DNA of 64,000 nt from Streptomyces adustus (GCF_009377175.1 NZ_VJZD01000004.1:1-64000); one strand, 5' to 3'; shown: positions 50,235 through 60,370, counted from the stretch's first letter. Notes: generated from the letters alone by a model not told the origin. Numbers and translations: made by a program.

Positions 50235-53200
50235 TCACTTGAGGCCGAAGGCCCGTATGACCGTCTGGGTGACGCCGCCGCCGTTGCGCTGCTTGACGGT
50301 GACGCGGATGGACACGTACCTGGACCGGTGCGGTGCACTCAGCTTCGCCAGCCAGGAGCCCGTGCTGCCCTTCAGGCTCTGACGCGTCCAGGTTCGCCCA
50401 TCGTCGTAGGAGACCTCGAGTCCCAGTGACGAGACCGCGTCCTTGGCGGAGGAACTGCCCAGTACGCCGGGTGTGATGGACAGGTCCGTCTTGCGTCCGG
50501 CTCGGCCGTCGGCGTCCAGGTCCGTACTGTAGTCCAGCTGGACCAGCGGAACGGCCTGTATGTCGGTGGCAGCCCCGGAGGTGAAGTTCCACTCCGTGCG
50601 GGTCGTCTCGGAGTACGGGCTGACGGCGGTGTTGCCCTTCGTCTCCACGACCATCCGGTACGGCAGTTGCCGCGGGTCCAGCTCGCCGGTGCCGATCTGC
50701 GGGCCGCCCTCGAACCGGGACAGCAGGTTGTCTCCCTGATAGAGCGAGACCGTCTGGGACGCGCCGGCCATACCGCCGCTGTGCGCGGCTCCGGCATCGC
50801 CGAACGCCTCGACATAGCCGCTGAAGCCCACCGAACCGCGGTAGAGAATGTTCCTGTCGAGCAGGCGTGGCCTCGTGATGGGTCCGAACCAGCGGTCCTT
50901 CTGGACCGTACCCGGCTGATAGGCCACCGGGTCGGTGGACGCGTTGCTGATCCCCACGAGAGCCCCGTACTGCTGCCATTTGAGGCCGTTTCCAGTGGAG
51001 ACCCAGTCGATGCGCCGGCCGGGAGCGACCGGCTCGGCGGACAGCGCGGGCGCCGCGGTTCCCGGCCATTCGTACGGAGGGAAGTCCACCCGCTTCTCGA
51101 CGGCCTGCGTGCCCGCGGGCGAAGCGAAGGCGAGGTCGATCCGGGCGAGCTTGCGAGGGTCCGTGTTCGCCGAGGGGTCATCGGGGATTCCGCCGACGTG
51201 ATAGTCGGCCAGGTCGTACAGGTACTTGGCCGAGGGGTGGGCCTCGACCGCCAGCCGTACCCCGTCGTGGCCCGCCGCGGCGAGCTTCTTGACCAGTGCC
51301 TCGCCCTCGTCCAGGGCCAGCGAAGCGACCGGAAGCGACCCGGTGGTCACCATGTCGGGGTCGCCGTACCAGTCACTCTTCCGGCCGAGACCTTCGTTGA
51401 CCACCAGGAGCACGGCCGCGCCGGCCGCCTTCGCCGCCGCCGCCTGATCCATGGGAGCCACGGTGTCGCTGCTGCGCACCACCACGGCCTTGCCACGGGC
51501 GGAGACGCGGGCGTACTCGGCGGCTGAGCCGGTACCGGCGAAGACGGTACCCAGGTGGGTGGTGCCGTCCGGCAGCGCCTTGGAACCAGGCTGCGCGAGT
51601 ACGTCGTCCAGGCGGTGACCGCCGTAGGTGACCGCCAGCGGCGTCTGCTCCGCGCGAATCCTGGTGCTGAAGACGAAACTGCCCTTCCTCACCTTGCCCT
51701 TGGTCGGCACGGCCCACAGGCTGTCGTATTGGGCGGAGGGGAACTCGACGTCGAACAGGGCCCCCCAGTCGGGTGTGGGCTCGGTCGACGTCCAGTTGCG
51801 GTAGAGGTCGATCCGGCTGCTCACGACGCTGGTCGGCTTGGGTGTCGCAACCTTCACCTGGCGTGCCCTCGAGGCATCGAGTTCCACGGTCCGGTCGGCC
51901 GCCAGCTCGACTTCGGGCGCGGTCAGCACCGCGTAGCCCAGGGAGTGGGGGCCATGCAGACCTTCCACGTCGGCGAAGGAGTAGAGCATGTAGGAGCCGG
52001 GAGCCAGCCGGCGGGTGGCCGTTCCGTCCGAGGGGACGTCCACGAACACGTCGTTCCCGTCGGAACTCCTGATGTCGACGTACCCCGTCATGGGCCGGCC
52101 GGCACGATCCTTGAGGTGGATCGTGAGCGCGTATTTCTCCGACTCGACGGAGAACCCCGCGGCCGTGTGTATCTGGCCTCCGTCGAAACCGGCCGTGACC
52201 TGTGCGGAGTACTGGCCCGCAGCGAGCTCCCCCGGGTCCGCCACCAAGTCGGCCTGCGCGGTTCCGTTCGCGGGTACGGTGAGGTGGTCGGTGCCGAGGG
52301 TGAATGCCTTCGCGGGCGAGCCGCCCGGGTCGACGGACAGGTGCAGGACGACCGGGGTGTCCGTGGTGTTGGTGTACGTGATCTGCCGCCGTATCGGCTG
52401 CCGTTGCGTCGTGGGCGACCACGTGACGAGCCCCGCGTCGACCGATCCGGTCGCGAACACCTTCGCGTAGTACGCACTGGCCACGTTCACCCGGCCGGCG
52501 CCCGCCTGGTAGGGGGTGTAGTCCGGGGTCGGATTGCTGGTGCTCATCAGAGCGTCCTTCAGCTGCTGAGCGGTCCAGTCCGGGTGTCTCTGGGCCAGCA
52601 GGACGGCCGCACCCGCCACGTGGGGTGTCGCCATGGAGGTACCGCTGTCCACGCGGTAGTAGCCTTCCCCGTCGCTCATGTACTGCGAGCGCGCCGCCAG
52701 TACGTCGACACCGGGAGCGGTGACGTCCGGCTTGAGACCGTCGTCACCCGCCCGCGGACCGACGCTGGAGAACGAGGCGAGGTGGTCGGAGCCGTCCACC
52801 GCCCCGACGGTGAGCGCGGCTTCCGCGGTCCCCGGCGCGCCGAGGGTGTAGGGGCCCTGATTCCCATCGTTGCCCGCGGCGATGACGAAGAGCGCGCCCG
52901 TCTCGGCGGTGAGCTGGTTGACTGCCTGGCTCAGCGGATTGTCCTGGCTGTTCCGGACCGAACTGCCGAGGCTCATGCTGATCACCTTGGCGTGCTCGGT
53001 CCGGGCCGCCCACTCCATGCCGCTGATGATCCAGGAGTCCTGGCCGGAGTTCTGGTTGCTGAGGACCTTCCCCACCAGCAGGTCGGCCCCGGGAGCGACT
53101 CCCTTCTCCTTCCCGCCCGAGGCGGCGCCCGTACCCGCGATGGTGGAGGCGGTGTGTGTCCCGTGCCCGAACCGGTCGAGGATGTCCTCGCCGGGGACGA

Positions 53201-54050
53201 AGCTCTTGGACTCCACGATGCGGTCCTTGAGATCCGGATGGGTGGTGTCCACTCCGGTGTCAAGGATGGCGACCCGGACTCCGGCGCCCGTACCCCCGCT
53301 TGCCCAGGCAGCGGGAGCACCGATCTGCGCCGTGCTGTCGGTAAGGGTGCCCTTCGACTTGCCGTCGAGCCACACCTTGTCCACGCCGGCGGTGAAGGGG
53401 AGCGCCGGCGCGGCACGGGACGTGTCGTCGTTCCGAGCCGCCGGCCGGCCGCCGATGAGGGCCGACCAGAAGGAGGCGGACTTCGACCGCCGGGTACGGA
53501 CCGCCTCACCGTGGATCACGGGAAGGCTCAGTACGGTCTCGGAGCCGGGCAGTGCGACGTTGGGATGCGGGGTGGACGAGCCGTTCACGACGGCGGGCCT
53601 GAGCGTGGCCGCACTCTTCTCGTGAGTGACGATCAGAGGCAGCGAACTCGCATGCTCGTCGTCGTAGCCCTGGGAGATCAGCTCGGTGACGTCGAACAGC
53701 TGCCTGTCGAGCCGGCCGTCGGCGATGTACGGCATCGCCTCGTCGGGGTACACGTAGGTGTCGCGGCCCTCAGTGGTGACGCGTATCGAGCCTGTGGCGC
53801 CCGGCGCGCGTTCCACGTCCACCGTCGGCGACGCTCCGGCTGGTCCTGGGGTGACCGTCACCTTGTCGCCGGTGATCAGCGTCACGGTCGTCGGTACACG
53901 ATGCTTCGCCTCGGCCAAGGACGTTGCGGCGGCGGCCAGTTGGGAGGGGTGAGCGCTTTGGGTTCCTGAGGCGACCACCAGAGTGGCAACGACGGCGGTC
54001 GCGACAGCGAGTGAGGCCACGGCCGATCTTCGTGAATCAAAACTCCGCAC
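50235..54050 (-). CDS. Large secreted subtilisin-like serine protease (S8) with PA domain
   Basis: A 1271-residue extracellular protease. GTG 54050 has GGAG five bases upstream; it is followed by a signal peptide (SRRSAVASLAVATAVVATLV, ending near VVASG). A propeptide of about 200 residues precedes the catalytic domain. The triad is Asp in VRVAILDTGVDTTHPDLKD (about 257), His in FGHGTHTASTIAG (about 293) and Ser in DSGTSMATPHVAGAA (about 472), with oxyanion Asn in FVIAAGNDGNQGP. A long C-terminal part has beta-rich domains and a PA-like insert (VVVRSSDTVAPMDQAAAAKA). Streptomycetes secrete several such enzymes for protein degradation. It is monocistronic with its own terminator. No cell-wall anchor is seen. 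Confidence 0.92.
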   Translation of the reverse strand: MRSFDSRRSAVASLAVATAVVATLVVASGTQSAHPSQLAAAATSLAEAKHRVPTTVTLITGDKVTVTPGPAGASPTVDVERAPGATGSIRVTTEGRDTYVYPDEAMPYIADGRLDRQLFDVTELISQGYDDEHASSLPLIVTHEKSAATLRPAVVNGSSTPHPNVALPGSETVLSLPVIHGEAVRTRRSKSASFWSALIGGRPAARNDDTSRAAPALPFTAGVDKVWLDGKSKGTLTDSTAQIGAPAAWASGGTGAGVRVAILDTGVDTTHPDLKDRIVESKSFVPGEDILDRFGHGTHTASTIAGTGAASGGKEKGVAPGADLLVGKVLSNQNSGQDSWIISGMEWAARTEHAKVISMSLGSSVRNSQDNPLSQAVNQLTAETGALFVIAAGNDGNQGPYTLGAPGTAEAALTVGAVDGSDHLASFSSVGPRAGDDGLKPDVTAPGVDVLAARSQYMSDGEGYYRVDSGTSMATPHVAGAAVLLAQRHPDWTAQQLKDALMSTSNPTPDYTPYQAGAGRVNVASAYYAKVFATGSVDAGLVTWSPTTQRQPIRRQITYTNTTDTPVVLHLSVDPGGSPAKAFTLGTDHLTVPANGTAQADLVADPGELAAGQYSAQVTAGFDGGQIHTAAGFSVESEKYALTIHLKDRAGRPMTGYVDIRSSDGNDVFVDVPSDGTATRRLAPGSYMLYSFADVEGLHGPHSLGYAVLTAPEVELAADRTVELDASRARQVKVATPKPTSVVSSRIDLYRNWTSTEPTPDWGALFDVEFPSAQYDSLWAVPTKGKVRKGSFVFSTRIRAEQTPLAVTYGGHRLDDVLAQPGSKALPDGTTHLGTVFAGTGSAAEYARVSARGKAVVVRSSDTVAPMDQAAAAKAAGAAVLLVVNEGLGRKSDWYGDPDMVTTGSLPVASLALDEGEALVKKLAAAGHDGVRLAVEAHPSAKYLYDLADYHVGGIPDDPSANTDPRKLARIDLAFASPAGTQAVEKRVDFPPYEWPGTAAPALSAEPVAPGRRIDWVSTGNGLKWQQYGALVGISNASTDPVAYQPGTVQKDRWFGPITRPRLLDRNILYRGSVGFSGYVEAFGDAGAAHSGGMAGASQTVSLYQGDNLLSRFEGGPQIGTGELDPRQLPYRMVVETKGNTAVSPYSETTRTEWNFTSGAATDIQAVPLVQLDYSTDLDADGRAGRKTDLSITPGVLGSSSAKDAVSSLGLEVSYDDGRTWTRQSLKGSTGSWLAKLSAPHRSRYVSIRVTVKQRNGGGVTQTVIRAFGLK

Positions 54051-55139
54051 ATTATCTCCGGAGCCGGGGATTATCTGAATCTGAATCACCTTTGAGGCAT
54101 CATGGAAAGGCAACGCGTTTTGCCGATCGGGGTCCGTAGAATTCGTTGGTCAACTACGGTGAAGGGCACACTAAGAAGGCCTCGTTGCCGGGATGTAACA
54201 TCCGCGATTCCAATCAACACCCTTGGCACGCATAAGCAGAGGCATCGTCAGTTTCGAAATATTTCGACGAATTGTGCCAGCTGTTCTCCGCGTCGGGCTT
54301 CTCCGTGCCGCGCGAGTTTTGTTCCGCAGCGAAGACCGCGGTCCCCCAGACGATGGGGAGCAGGCGGACCAGAGTGCGCAGCGTCATGCCGCGGGCCAAT
54401 TCACCTTTTCTGCAGGCCGATCGGCCAAGTTTCCGCTGCTCCAGCACGAAGCCGGTGCCGTCGAGGGTCAGCACATCCCACGGCATGCCGAGTTGGTCTG
54501 CGACGTACGCAGGGGAGCGTCACGCAGGCCGTCAGTGTCACGTCGACCGTGGGCGGGCAGGCGCTCCAGGCCGCAGGGACCGCGCCGTGTTCGGACTGTC
54601 AACGCGGCCGCCACCGGCGCTCCAGAGTGCGGGACGATATCGGTCAAGGTCACCGACGACGCGGATGAGCTGGTCGATGGGCTCACCGCGTGGACACCCG
54701 TGCGCCTATGGATCCTGTGGGCCGAACACGTCCCGCTGTGCCCGACCGACCCAGCCAGGAACCGCACCCACTGCACACGGCGGCGGCCGGCTGATCCGGC
54801 ATCCCCGTCTCCTCAGTGTCCCGCTCTGCGCCCAGGCCGGGTACGCCCTGTCCCGACTCACGATCCGATTCCCCGATATATGCGATAAGACGCTAGTTGG
54901 CCCGGTACGTTGAGTAGCAGTCTCCCTGGACGCCACGTCCCCCCGTGCGCTGCGTCCAGGGGCATACTCCCCCCGGTCCGACCTGATCACCGGCCGCCGC
55001 CCGTCCCGCCACGACATACACGGCCCTCGACCGCGCGCTTCGCCAGAACGACTCACCTTCCGCGAGATGGCCATCGGCGGATACGACTCCACGTCATGGT
55101 CCGGCCACTATCCTGGTGGCCAGCGGGATTGAGCGAGCC
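54051..55139. other. Gap between subtilase and relic regulator, no firm gene
   Basis: About 1.1 kb. The first 150 bp presumably carries the subtilase promoter and is AT-richer than average. On the minus strand a coding-like stretch at about 54214-54525 reads VTLPAYVADQLGMPWDVLTL and later TLRTLVRLLPIVWGTAVFAA, ending CQGC; an internal ATG at 54387 would give a 57-residue peptide with a signal-like start. No ribosome binding site or known family supports it, so it may be the tail of a decayed gene. The rest shows nothing convincing. Confidence 0.35.
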
Positions 55140-55416
55140 ACATGAAACGAACGCGCCTGTCGAACTGGTTGACGCGATGCTTCACCGGTTCGACCTGGAA
55201 CTGTCCTCGGCCTCGGTGTCCCCACTGTTCGCCAAGGAGCCCTCGCAGGTGAAAATGACCACGCCGGCCGCGTTGTGCACCACGCTGGAATGCACCCCCA
55301 ACGACCTGATCGACGTCGACACCACCCCTGTCGCACGACCGATCGCCCCCTCTCGCCCGGTCGCCGACCTCCCGCAGGCTGCCTCCGCTCGGGGCCGGTC
55401 GATGCCGCCCCTGTGA
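55140..55416 (+). pseudogene. Relic of a small XRE-type regulator
   Basis: The reading frame from about 55140 (NAPVELVDAMLHRFDLELSS, then SASVSPLFAKEPSQVKMTT) matches the last two thirds of the small XRE-family regulators that precede zinc-ribbon site-specific recombinases in Streptomyces. ALCTTLECTPNDLIDVDTTP is the most diagnostic part, and the tail ARGRSMPPL is typical. The helix-turn-helix N-terminus (usually W-x-G-x-Q-L-x-x-L) is not recognisable upstream. It is followed immediately by the matching recombinase relic. Confidence 0.6.
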
Positions 55417-55428
55417 CGGCAGGTCACG

Positions 55429-56045
55429 ATGGACACGGAGCAACGGGCCTGCGTCACCCGCGGCAGGCCGGTCGGACATCATTACCGCCAGCACTGCTGC
55501 CTGTGCTGGCGCCGCATGGAGGAGCAGGCCGCCAGGGCCCCTTGTCCCTCCTGCGGTCGCGACCGAGTGCTGCAAGACGACACCGGCCGGTGCGCCATCT
55601 GCTCGCTCGTCTGCACGGAGTGCGGTCATCCGGTCCGCTCACCACAGAACCAGCTGTGCCGGGACTGCCGACACAGGGTCGGCCAGCTGGCCGGACAGCG
55701 GACGTGTCCGCGCTGCCAAAGGCCCGGCTATCTGCGCGAGGCGACCGGCTGGTGCGGTCACTGTCCACGCCCCGGCAGGGGAAGAACCCGCCGAGAATCC
55801 GCCGCGAGTGCGGGCAGCTGCGGCGGCACGCCGGCCTCCGCCTGTGCTCGGCTTGCCGGGCGGTCGTCGAGCAGGACGAAACCCTGTGGAGCGCCATCGT
55901 GCGGTTCTACCGCACCGCCAGTCCCTGGAAGAACGGGTGTCCTTTCAATGACCCCTCCCTGAGGGCCGCTTACCGCAGGGCGCTGGACGACTGCATCGCC
56001 GAGCGGCAGGAGTTCACCACCGCCGCCCAGGCCGATCTGGGCTGA
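55429..56045 (+). pseudogene. Relic of a zinc-ribbon site-specific recombinase
   Basis: The frame opens CCLCWRRMEEQAARAPCPSC, then CAICSLVCTECGHPVRSP and TCPRCQRPGYLREATGWCGH, a series of CxxC zinc ribbons found at the N-terminus of certain actinomycete tyrosine recombinases. Near 55770-55800 the meaningful reading shifts to another frame (RECGQLRRHAGLRLCSAC), so a frameshift has occurred. The recombinase catalytic domain is missing; instead an unrelated tail (SLRAAYRRALDDCIAERQEF) runs to the stop at 56045. ATG 55429 starts 12 bp after the XRE-like relic, the usual arrangement. Confidence 0.55.
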
Positions 56046-56091
56046 GCCGGGATGAAGATCGTCCGGCCTCAGCACACCTCGAACGGAGGCC

Positions 56092-56120
56092 GCTGGGCTA
56101 TTACGCCGTAATAGCCCAGC
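56092..56120. repeat. Perfect 29-bp palindrome
   Basis: Arms GCTGGGCTATTACG (56092-56105) and its exact complement (56107-56120) flank a single C at 56106. The arms contain an AT-rich core unusual for the surrounding DNA. It lies 47 bp after the recombinase relic and about 250 bp before the MbtH gene. It could be an operator, a recombination site or a bidirectional terminator. Confidence 0.8.
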
Positions 56121-56373
56121 GATGCCTGTGCGTACGCATGCCTCGACGATCGAGGCTGCGGCCGACGCTGTCAGGACGGGGTTCTTGGGGTTGGCCCCTG
56201 GGAGGAACGAAGGATGCACAGCCATGACGCGGTCGAGGGCCCACTGTCGTTCGTGGAGAAGCGCGAGCCGAACTGGACCGCATCCTGACCGTAACGGCGG
56301 TCATCACCGAAGCGAGCGCCGCACCGCGTGCGGAGACTGGTCCTGTCCCCCCGACCCCGAGGAGAGAATCGCC

Positions 56374-56580
56374 ATGAACCCCTTCGACGACTCCGACGGC
56401 GAGTTCATGGTGTTGGCCAACCCTGAGGGCCAGCACTCGCTGTGGCCGCACTTCTGCGAGCTTCCAGCCGGCTGGGAGGTGGTGTACGGACAGGACAGCC
56501 GCGAGGCCTGCCTGGACTTCGTCGAGCGGAACTGGACCGACATGCGCCCCAAGAGCCTCGTGGAAGCCATGGGCGAGTAG
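56374..56580 (+). CDS. MbtH-family protein (orphan)
   Basis: A 68-residue protein of the MbtH family that binds and activates adenylation domains of nonribosomal peptide synthetases. Every signature is present: NPFDDSDGEFMVLANPEGQH, then SLWPHFCELPAGWEVVYG, and NWTDMRPKSLVEAM at the end, with the conserved Trp residues. GAGGAGAG precedes ATG 56374 at good distance. No NRPS lies in the window, so its partner must be elsewhere in the genome. Dpg biosynthesis (dpgC) is encoded 0.8 kb downstream, so both may be remnants of a peptide-antibiotic cluster, or they may serve a distant one. Confidence 0.93.
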   Translation: MNPFDDSDGEFMVLANPEGQHSLWPHFCELPAGWEVVYGQDSREACLDFVERNWTDMRPKSLVEAMGE

Positions 56581-57404
56581 CCATCGGCACAGGCTCGCGT
56601 CGGCCGGAACATACCGGGGAAAGGGCGCCGTAGCCTTTGCCGCGACTGCAGTGCCCAGCGGACCGGCACGGCACGCGGGTCTGTCCCTGAGCGCACATGA
56701 CCACGCTGCACGGCCGCGCGGACGCCCGCCGCAGGTGAGCGCGCAGGCCGCGACCACCCGATCGCTGACCGTCATCGGGGAGCCCGGCGATCGGCAGGAT
56801 CCGACTGGCCATGGAGCTGCTGAAGGAGCTGTCCCAGGAGGGCAACTTTCCGGTGTCCCATGTGGACGTGGCACTCCTGGACGGCGACGGGTCGTTTCAG
56901 GAACGCCCTGTCGGGCGAACCGTGGGCGTCACTGCTGCGAAGCTCTGCCACCGACGCTGCTGTCGCAGTGCTCGTGGCCTGCGGTACCGGCACGAGCAGG
57001 GAGACACTGCGACGGCCCGGTGAGGGTGTCACCTCGGCGTGGCCGGAGCGCTGATCGACGCGTTGGGCGAGACCGGAGGCGAGGCGCGTCACCGTGGTGC
57101 CGCCCCCACCATGGCAGCCACTCCGGCCGCCCGAACCGGCGCTGGCGTCCTCGCGGCAGAGTTCGCGGAACAAGGCACTCGGATGTCCACCCGCCCTGCG
57201 GCGGCCGAGCGGCGCCCCTGGACGGCAGGCGGTCGGCCGATCTCGAAGCGTCCACCGCTTGACCTGCCAGGCCTGCCCGTCGGCGCCGACTGTCGGACGG
57301 GCGCGCCGACCGGGTGGGGAATTCCTTGCGGCCCGTCGACGTCTCCCGGCTCCGGGACCGCCCGCAGACACCGAACTCATTCCTCCAGAACGGAGAAACC
57401 GCTC
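56581..57404. other. Gap between MbtH gene and dpgC, no firm gene
   Basis: About 820 bp. A frame from ATG 56811 (MELLKELSQEGNFPVSHVDV, then ALLDGDGSF) looks coding-like for about 45 residues and then loses its codon bias; it may be a decayed fragment of unknown origin. The rest shows no recognisable protein on either strand. The promoter for dpgC probably lies near its right end, where CGGAGAAA is the ribosome binding site. Confidence 0.35.
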
Positions 57405-58748
57405 ATGAACCCCGCTGCGGCATGGTCCGACACGTTCGAGACCGACCGGCACGTTGCCGCCCACCGTCTGACCGACACCGAGCGTCAGCTGGCGGCTCTG
57501 CCGATCCGGCCCCTGCGGGATGCCGGGCAGGAACAGCGGGCGGCCGCACTGCACGCGACCACCCGTCGGCTGCGCACGGAATTCCTGAGCCGGCACGCCG
57601 AGCGCGTGTACGACGTCCTGACGGACAACCGCACGTCGCGGCCGCGACTGGCCGAGCTGGCACGATCGGCTGCCGAGGCCTTTCCCGGCCTGGTGCCCTC
57701 ACCGGAACAGCTCGCGCAGGAGGCTCGGCTGGCCCAGCCGGACAAGGAGGGCCGCGAGATCGACCAGGGCATCCTGTTCGGCGCCCTGCTGGCGGCACCG
57801 CGGGCAGGCATCCATCTCATGGAGTCCATGCGCCTGCCGACTCCCCGCGCGCTCGAACTGCTCGCAGAGTTCCGGCGTACGGGCGAGATCGTGCTCGACG
57901 CGGCTCGCCTCGAACGGCGTGCCGCGGCCGGACACGTGACCATCACCAACGGTCACTGCCTCAACGCCGAGGACAATCAGCACGTCGCGGACATGGAGAC
58001 ACTCGTCGACCTGGTCCTGCTCGACCCACAGGTACGGGTCGGTGTGCTCAGAGGCGGTGTGATGACCCATCCACGCTACGCCGGACGCCGCGTGTTCAGC
58101 GCCGGCATCAATCTCAAGGCGTTCAAGGCAGGCGCCATCTCGTTCGTCGACTTTCTGCTCACCAGGGGACTCGGCTACATCAGCAAGCTCATGCGCGGGC
58201 TCGCGGCCACGGACGCGATGTGGCCCGCAAGCCCCGTGCAAAAGCCCTGGCTCGCGGCCGTGGACACATTCGCCATCGGCGGCGGCGCCCAGATCCTGCT
58301 GGCCTGTGACCAGGTCGTCGCCGCCGCCGACGCCTATTTCAGCCTGCCCGCGGCCAACGAGGGCATCGTGCCGGGCGTGGCCAACCTGCGACTGACCCGT
58401 TACCTCGGCGCACGTCCTGCCCGCCAGGTCATCCTGGGCGGACGCGCGATCCGGGCGGAGGAGCCGGACGCGCGGCTGCTGTTCGACGACGTGGTCGACC
58501 CCACCGGGATGGACCTCGCCGTCGAAGCGGCGGCGGAGCGGCTGGACAACCCGGCCGTGATCGCGAACCGCCATATGCTCAATCTGGCCGACGAGCCTGA
58601 GGACAGCTTCCGCCGCTACCTCGCGGAGTTCGCGGTGCAGCAGGCGATGCGGGCCTACAGCCCCGACGTGCTGGCGAAGATGGCGGCGCCCGCCGATGCA
58701 GCGTCCGGCCCCGGGGAGGAACGTGATGGACGTACGTCCGTACAGTGA
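57405..58748 (+). CDS. dpgC: DpgC-like (3,5-dihydroxyphenylacetyl)-CoA 1,2-dioxygenase
   Basis: A 447-residue crotonase-fold enzyme of the DpgC group, which in glycopeptide-antibiotic pathways uses O2 without cofactor to convert 3,5-dihydroxyphenylacetyl-CoA into 3,5-dihydroxyphenylglyoxylate on the way to dihydroxyphenylglycine. A long N-terminal helical domain, characteristic of DpgC, spans about 1-180. The crotonase core follows: FSAGINLKAFKAGAISFVDF, then KPWLAAVDTFAIGGGAQILL and AYFSLPAANEGIVPGVANLR, and LGARPARQVILGGRAIRAEE. The C-terminal trimerisation region is intact. No dpgA, dpgB or dpgD is nearby, so in this window it is an orphan. It starts at ATG 57405. Confidence 0.88.
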   Translation: MNPAAAWSDTFETDRHVAAHRLTDTERQLAALPIRPLRDAGQEQRAAALHATTRRLRTEFLSRHAERVYDVLTDNRTSRPRLAELARSAAEAFPGLVPSPEQLAQEARLAQPDKEGREIDQGILFGALLAAPRAGIHLMESMRLPTPRALELLAEFRRTGEIVLDAARLERRAAAGHVTITNGHCLNAEDNQHVADMETLVDLVLLDPQVRVGVLRGGVMTHPRYAGRRVFSAGINLKAFKAGAISFVDFLLTRGLGYISKLMRGLAATDAMWPASPVQKPWLAAVDTFAIGGGAQILLACDQVVAAADAYFSLPAANEGIVPGVANLRLTRYLGARPARQVILGGRAIRAEEPDARLLFDDVVDPTGMDLAVEAAAERLDNPAVIANRHMLNLADEPEDSFRRYLAEFAVQQAMRAYSPDVLAKMAAPADAASGPGEERDGRTSVQ

Positions 58749-59004
58749 GATGAATCGGCGCTGATCACCGTGCCCCTGGGCGGGAGTTGGATCTGGGGCA
58801 GAACCGCACCGCCAACCGCTCTCCCCGCGACGCCGGTATGTCTGTCTTCTTCGCGGAATTCAGCACGAGGGTCTGGAACGGCCTGACGCCGACCTGCCGG
58901 GAGTCTGCCTGATATCAGCGCATTCGGCGTGGGGTATGTGTTCGCCCTACTACGGTCGAGGCGTTGGGCTCGGCTATGTCGTGGGGGATGCAGTGGTGAG
59001 AGGA

Positions 59005-60177
59005 ATGGATCGGGAAGAGGTTGAGGGCGGGCGCGGGGACCACATCGATTTCCGCGGCGGCCACTTCCACGGCCCGGTTGTCGGCGTCCAGCGCAGCCAG
59101 CAGGCCGCGCCTGTGCGGCCGCCCGCCGAGGTGGACGCGCCCGTTGGCCTGGACGATCTGCCGTACCGGCCGGGGTACTTCGTCGGTCGCAGCGAAGAGA
59201 TGGACTGTCTGGACGCCGCTTTGAATGTTCCCGGGGTAGTGCTGGTGCAGGCGGTGCACGGGCTGGGAGGGATCGGCAAGAGCACCCTGGCCGCGCACTG
59301 GGCGGCCACCCGCTCCCACGGCCGGGCCCCGGTCCGGTGGATCACCGCCGACACTCCCGCCGGTATCCAGCAGGGCTTGGCCGGCCTGGCCACCGCGCTG
59401 CAACCCGACCTGGACCGGACACTGACCGCCGAGGCCCTAGCCGAGTACGGTCTGCAGTGGCTGGCCAGTCACACCGGCTGGCTGATCATCCTGGACAACG
59501 TCAACGACCCCGCCGACATCGCCCCGCTGATCGCCCGGGCCCGAAACGGCCGGTTCCTGATCACCAGCCGTCTCGCCACCGCATGGACCGACGGCAATAC
59601 CCTCATCCGCCTCGACACCCTCGACCCGGCCGAATCCCTCGCCCTACTCACCCGCACCATCACCGCAGCCGGCCCCCGCGACCTCGACGGCGCAGCCGAA
59701 CTCTGCGAAGAACTAGGTCACCTGCCCCTGGCCGTCGAACAGGTTGCTGCCTACCTCTCACAAAACCTGTTCACCAGCCCTCGCGCCTACCTCGCCCTGC
59801 TCGCCGAATACCCAGCGGGCATGTACCGCGCGGGCGCGGTCACCACCCCCGCCGAGCGCACCATCGCCCGGGTCTGGACCATCACCCTCGACCGCATCAC
59901 GGCCCTCCAGCCTCAGGCCGTGGACCTGCTGCGTACCCTGGCCTGGTACGCCCCGGACAGCATCCCCCTCGCCCCGGTCGACGTCGAACGTACGCGGCCC
60001 TTGTTGGCACGCGGTCCGGGTCGGAGGCACAGGGAACGGGATGCTCGGAGCGTGGTGGCCGGCGGGGCTCATAGGGTCTCCAGTCCGGGTGTCAGGCATG
60101 GTCGTCGTTGCTGTCGCGCTTGGGCTGGATGTCGGGGGCGAACCGTCCGAGGCGGGCCTCGGTCGGGTGGGCGGTGA
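59005..60177 (+). pseudogene. NB-ARC/STAND-type NTPase, 3' truncated
   Basis: The ATG at 59005 (MDREEVEGGRGDHIDFRGG) gives the FRGG-x-F-x-GP-V N-terminus typical of streptomycete STAND proteins. The NTPase core has Walker A HGLGGIGKSTLAAHWAA near residue 95, Walker B GWLIILDNVNDPADI, and GRFLITSRLATAW as sensor. The winged-helix part follows (AELCEELGHLPLAVEQVAAY). Homology stops near 60000, inside the region before the usual TPR sensor repeats; the frame then runs on without meaning to 60177. The protein would be an NTPase without its sensor. Such proteins often act in regulation or defence; this one is probably inactive. Confidence 0.7.
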
Positions 60178-60370
60178 TCCAGTTCTCCGCGCAGGCTTTG
60201 TGGGCGGGCTCGCCGCGGTGGGAGCGCATCGGCGTAGGCCTGGCGCAGAGCGCGCATGGTCGGTCTTGCCGGTGGTCGAAGTGGCGGCCGTCGCGCCAGT
60301 CCATGAGAGCGCCGGCTGCCGGGATCTCGCCCGGCTCCCATAACGGCTTCTTGCGGGCCCGGCTGGTCAT
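60092..60370 (-). CDS. Small conserved actinomycete protein
   Basis: A 92-residue protein. ATG 60370 gives MTSRARKKPLWEPGEIPAAG. The middle has a zinc-knuckle-like pattern (RPCALCARPTPMRSHRGEPA, with HKACAENW after it), using Cys-x2-Cys, a His and a later Cys. The tail is polar and basic (FAPDIQPKRDSNDDHA). I recall similar small proteins of unknown role in Streptomyces plasmids and chromosomal islands, often near GGDEF-domain genes. It overlaps the end of the GGDEF relic by 4 bp, so the two were once an operon. It looks intact. Confidence 0.6.
   Translation of the reverse strand: MTSRARKKPLWEPGEIPAAGALMDWRDGRHFDHRQDRPCALCARPTPMRSHRGEPAHKACAENWITAHPTEARLGRFAPDIQPKRDSNDDHA

Noticed and set aside
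51555..53969. About 800-codon plus-strand frame within the subtilase gene
   Set aside because: It runs antisense to the catalytic triad region; composition is Arg/Gly/Val-rich as in typical shadows, with no recognisable fold.
54214..54486. Small secreted Cys-containing peptide (RiPP-like)
   Set aside because: A signal-like start and a CQGC end are tempting, but there is no ribosome binding site, the upstream frame is also coding-like, and no modification enzymes are present.
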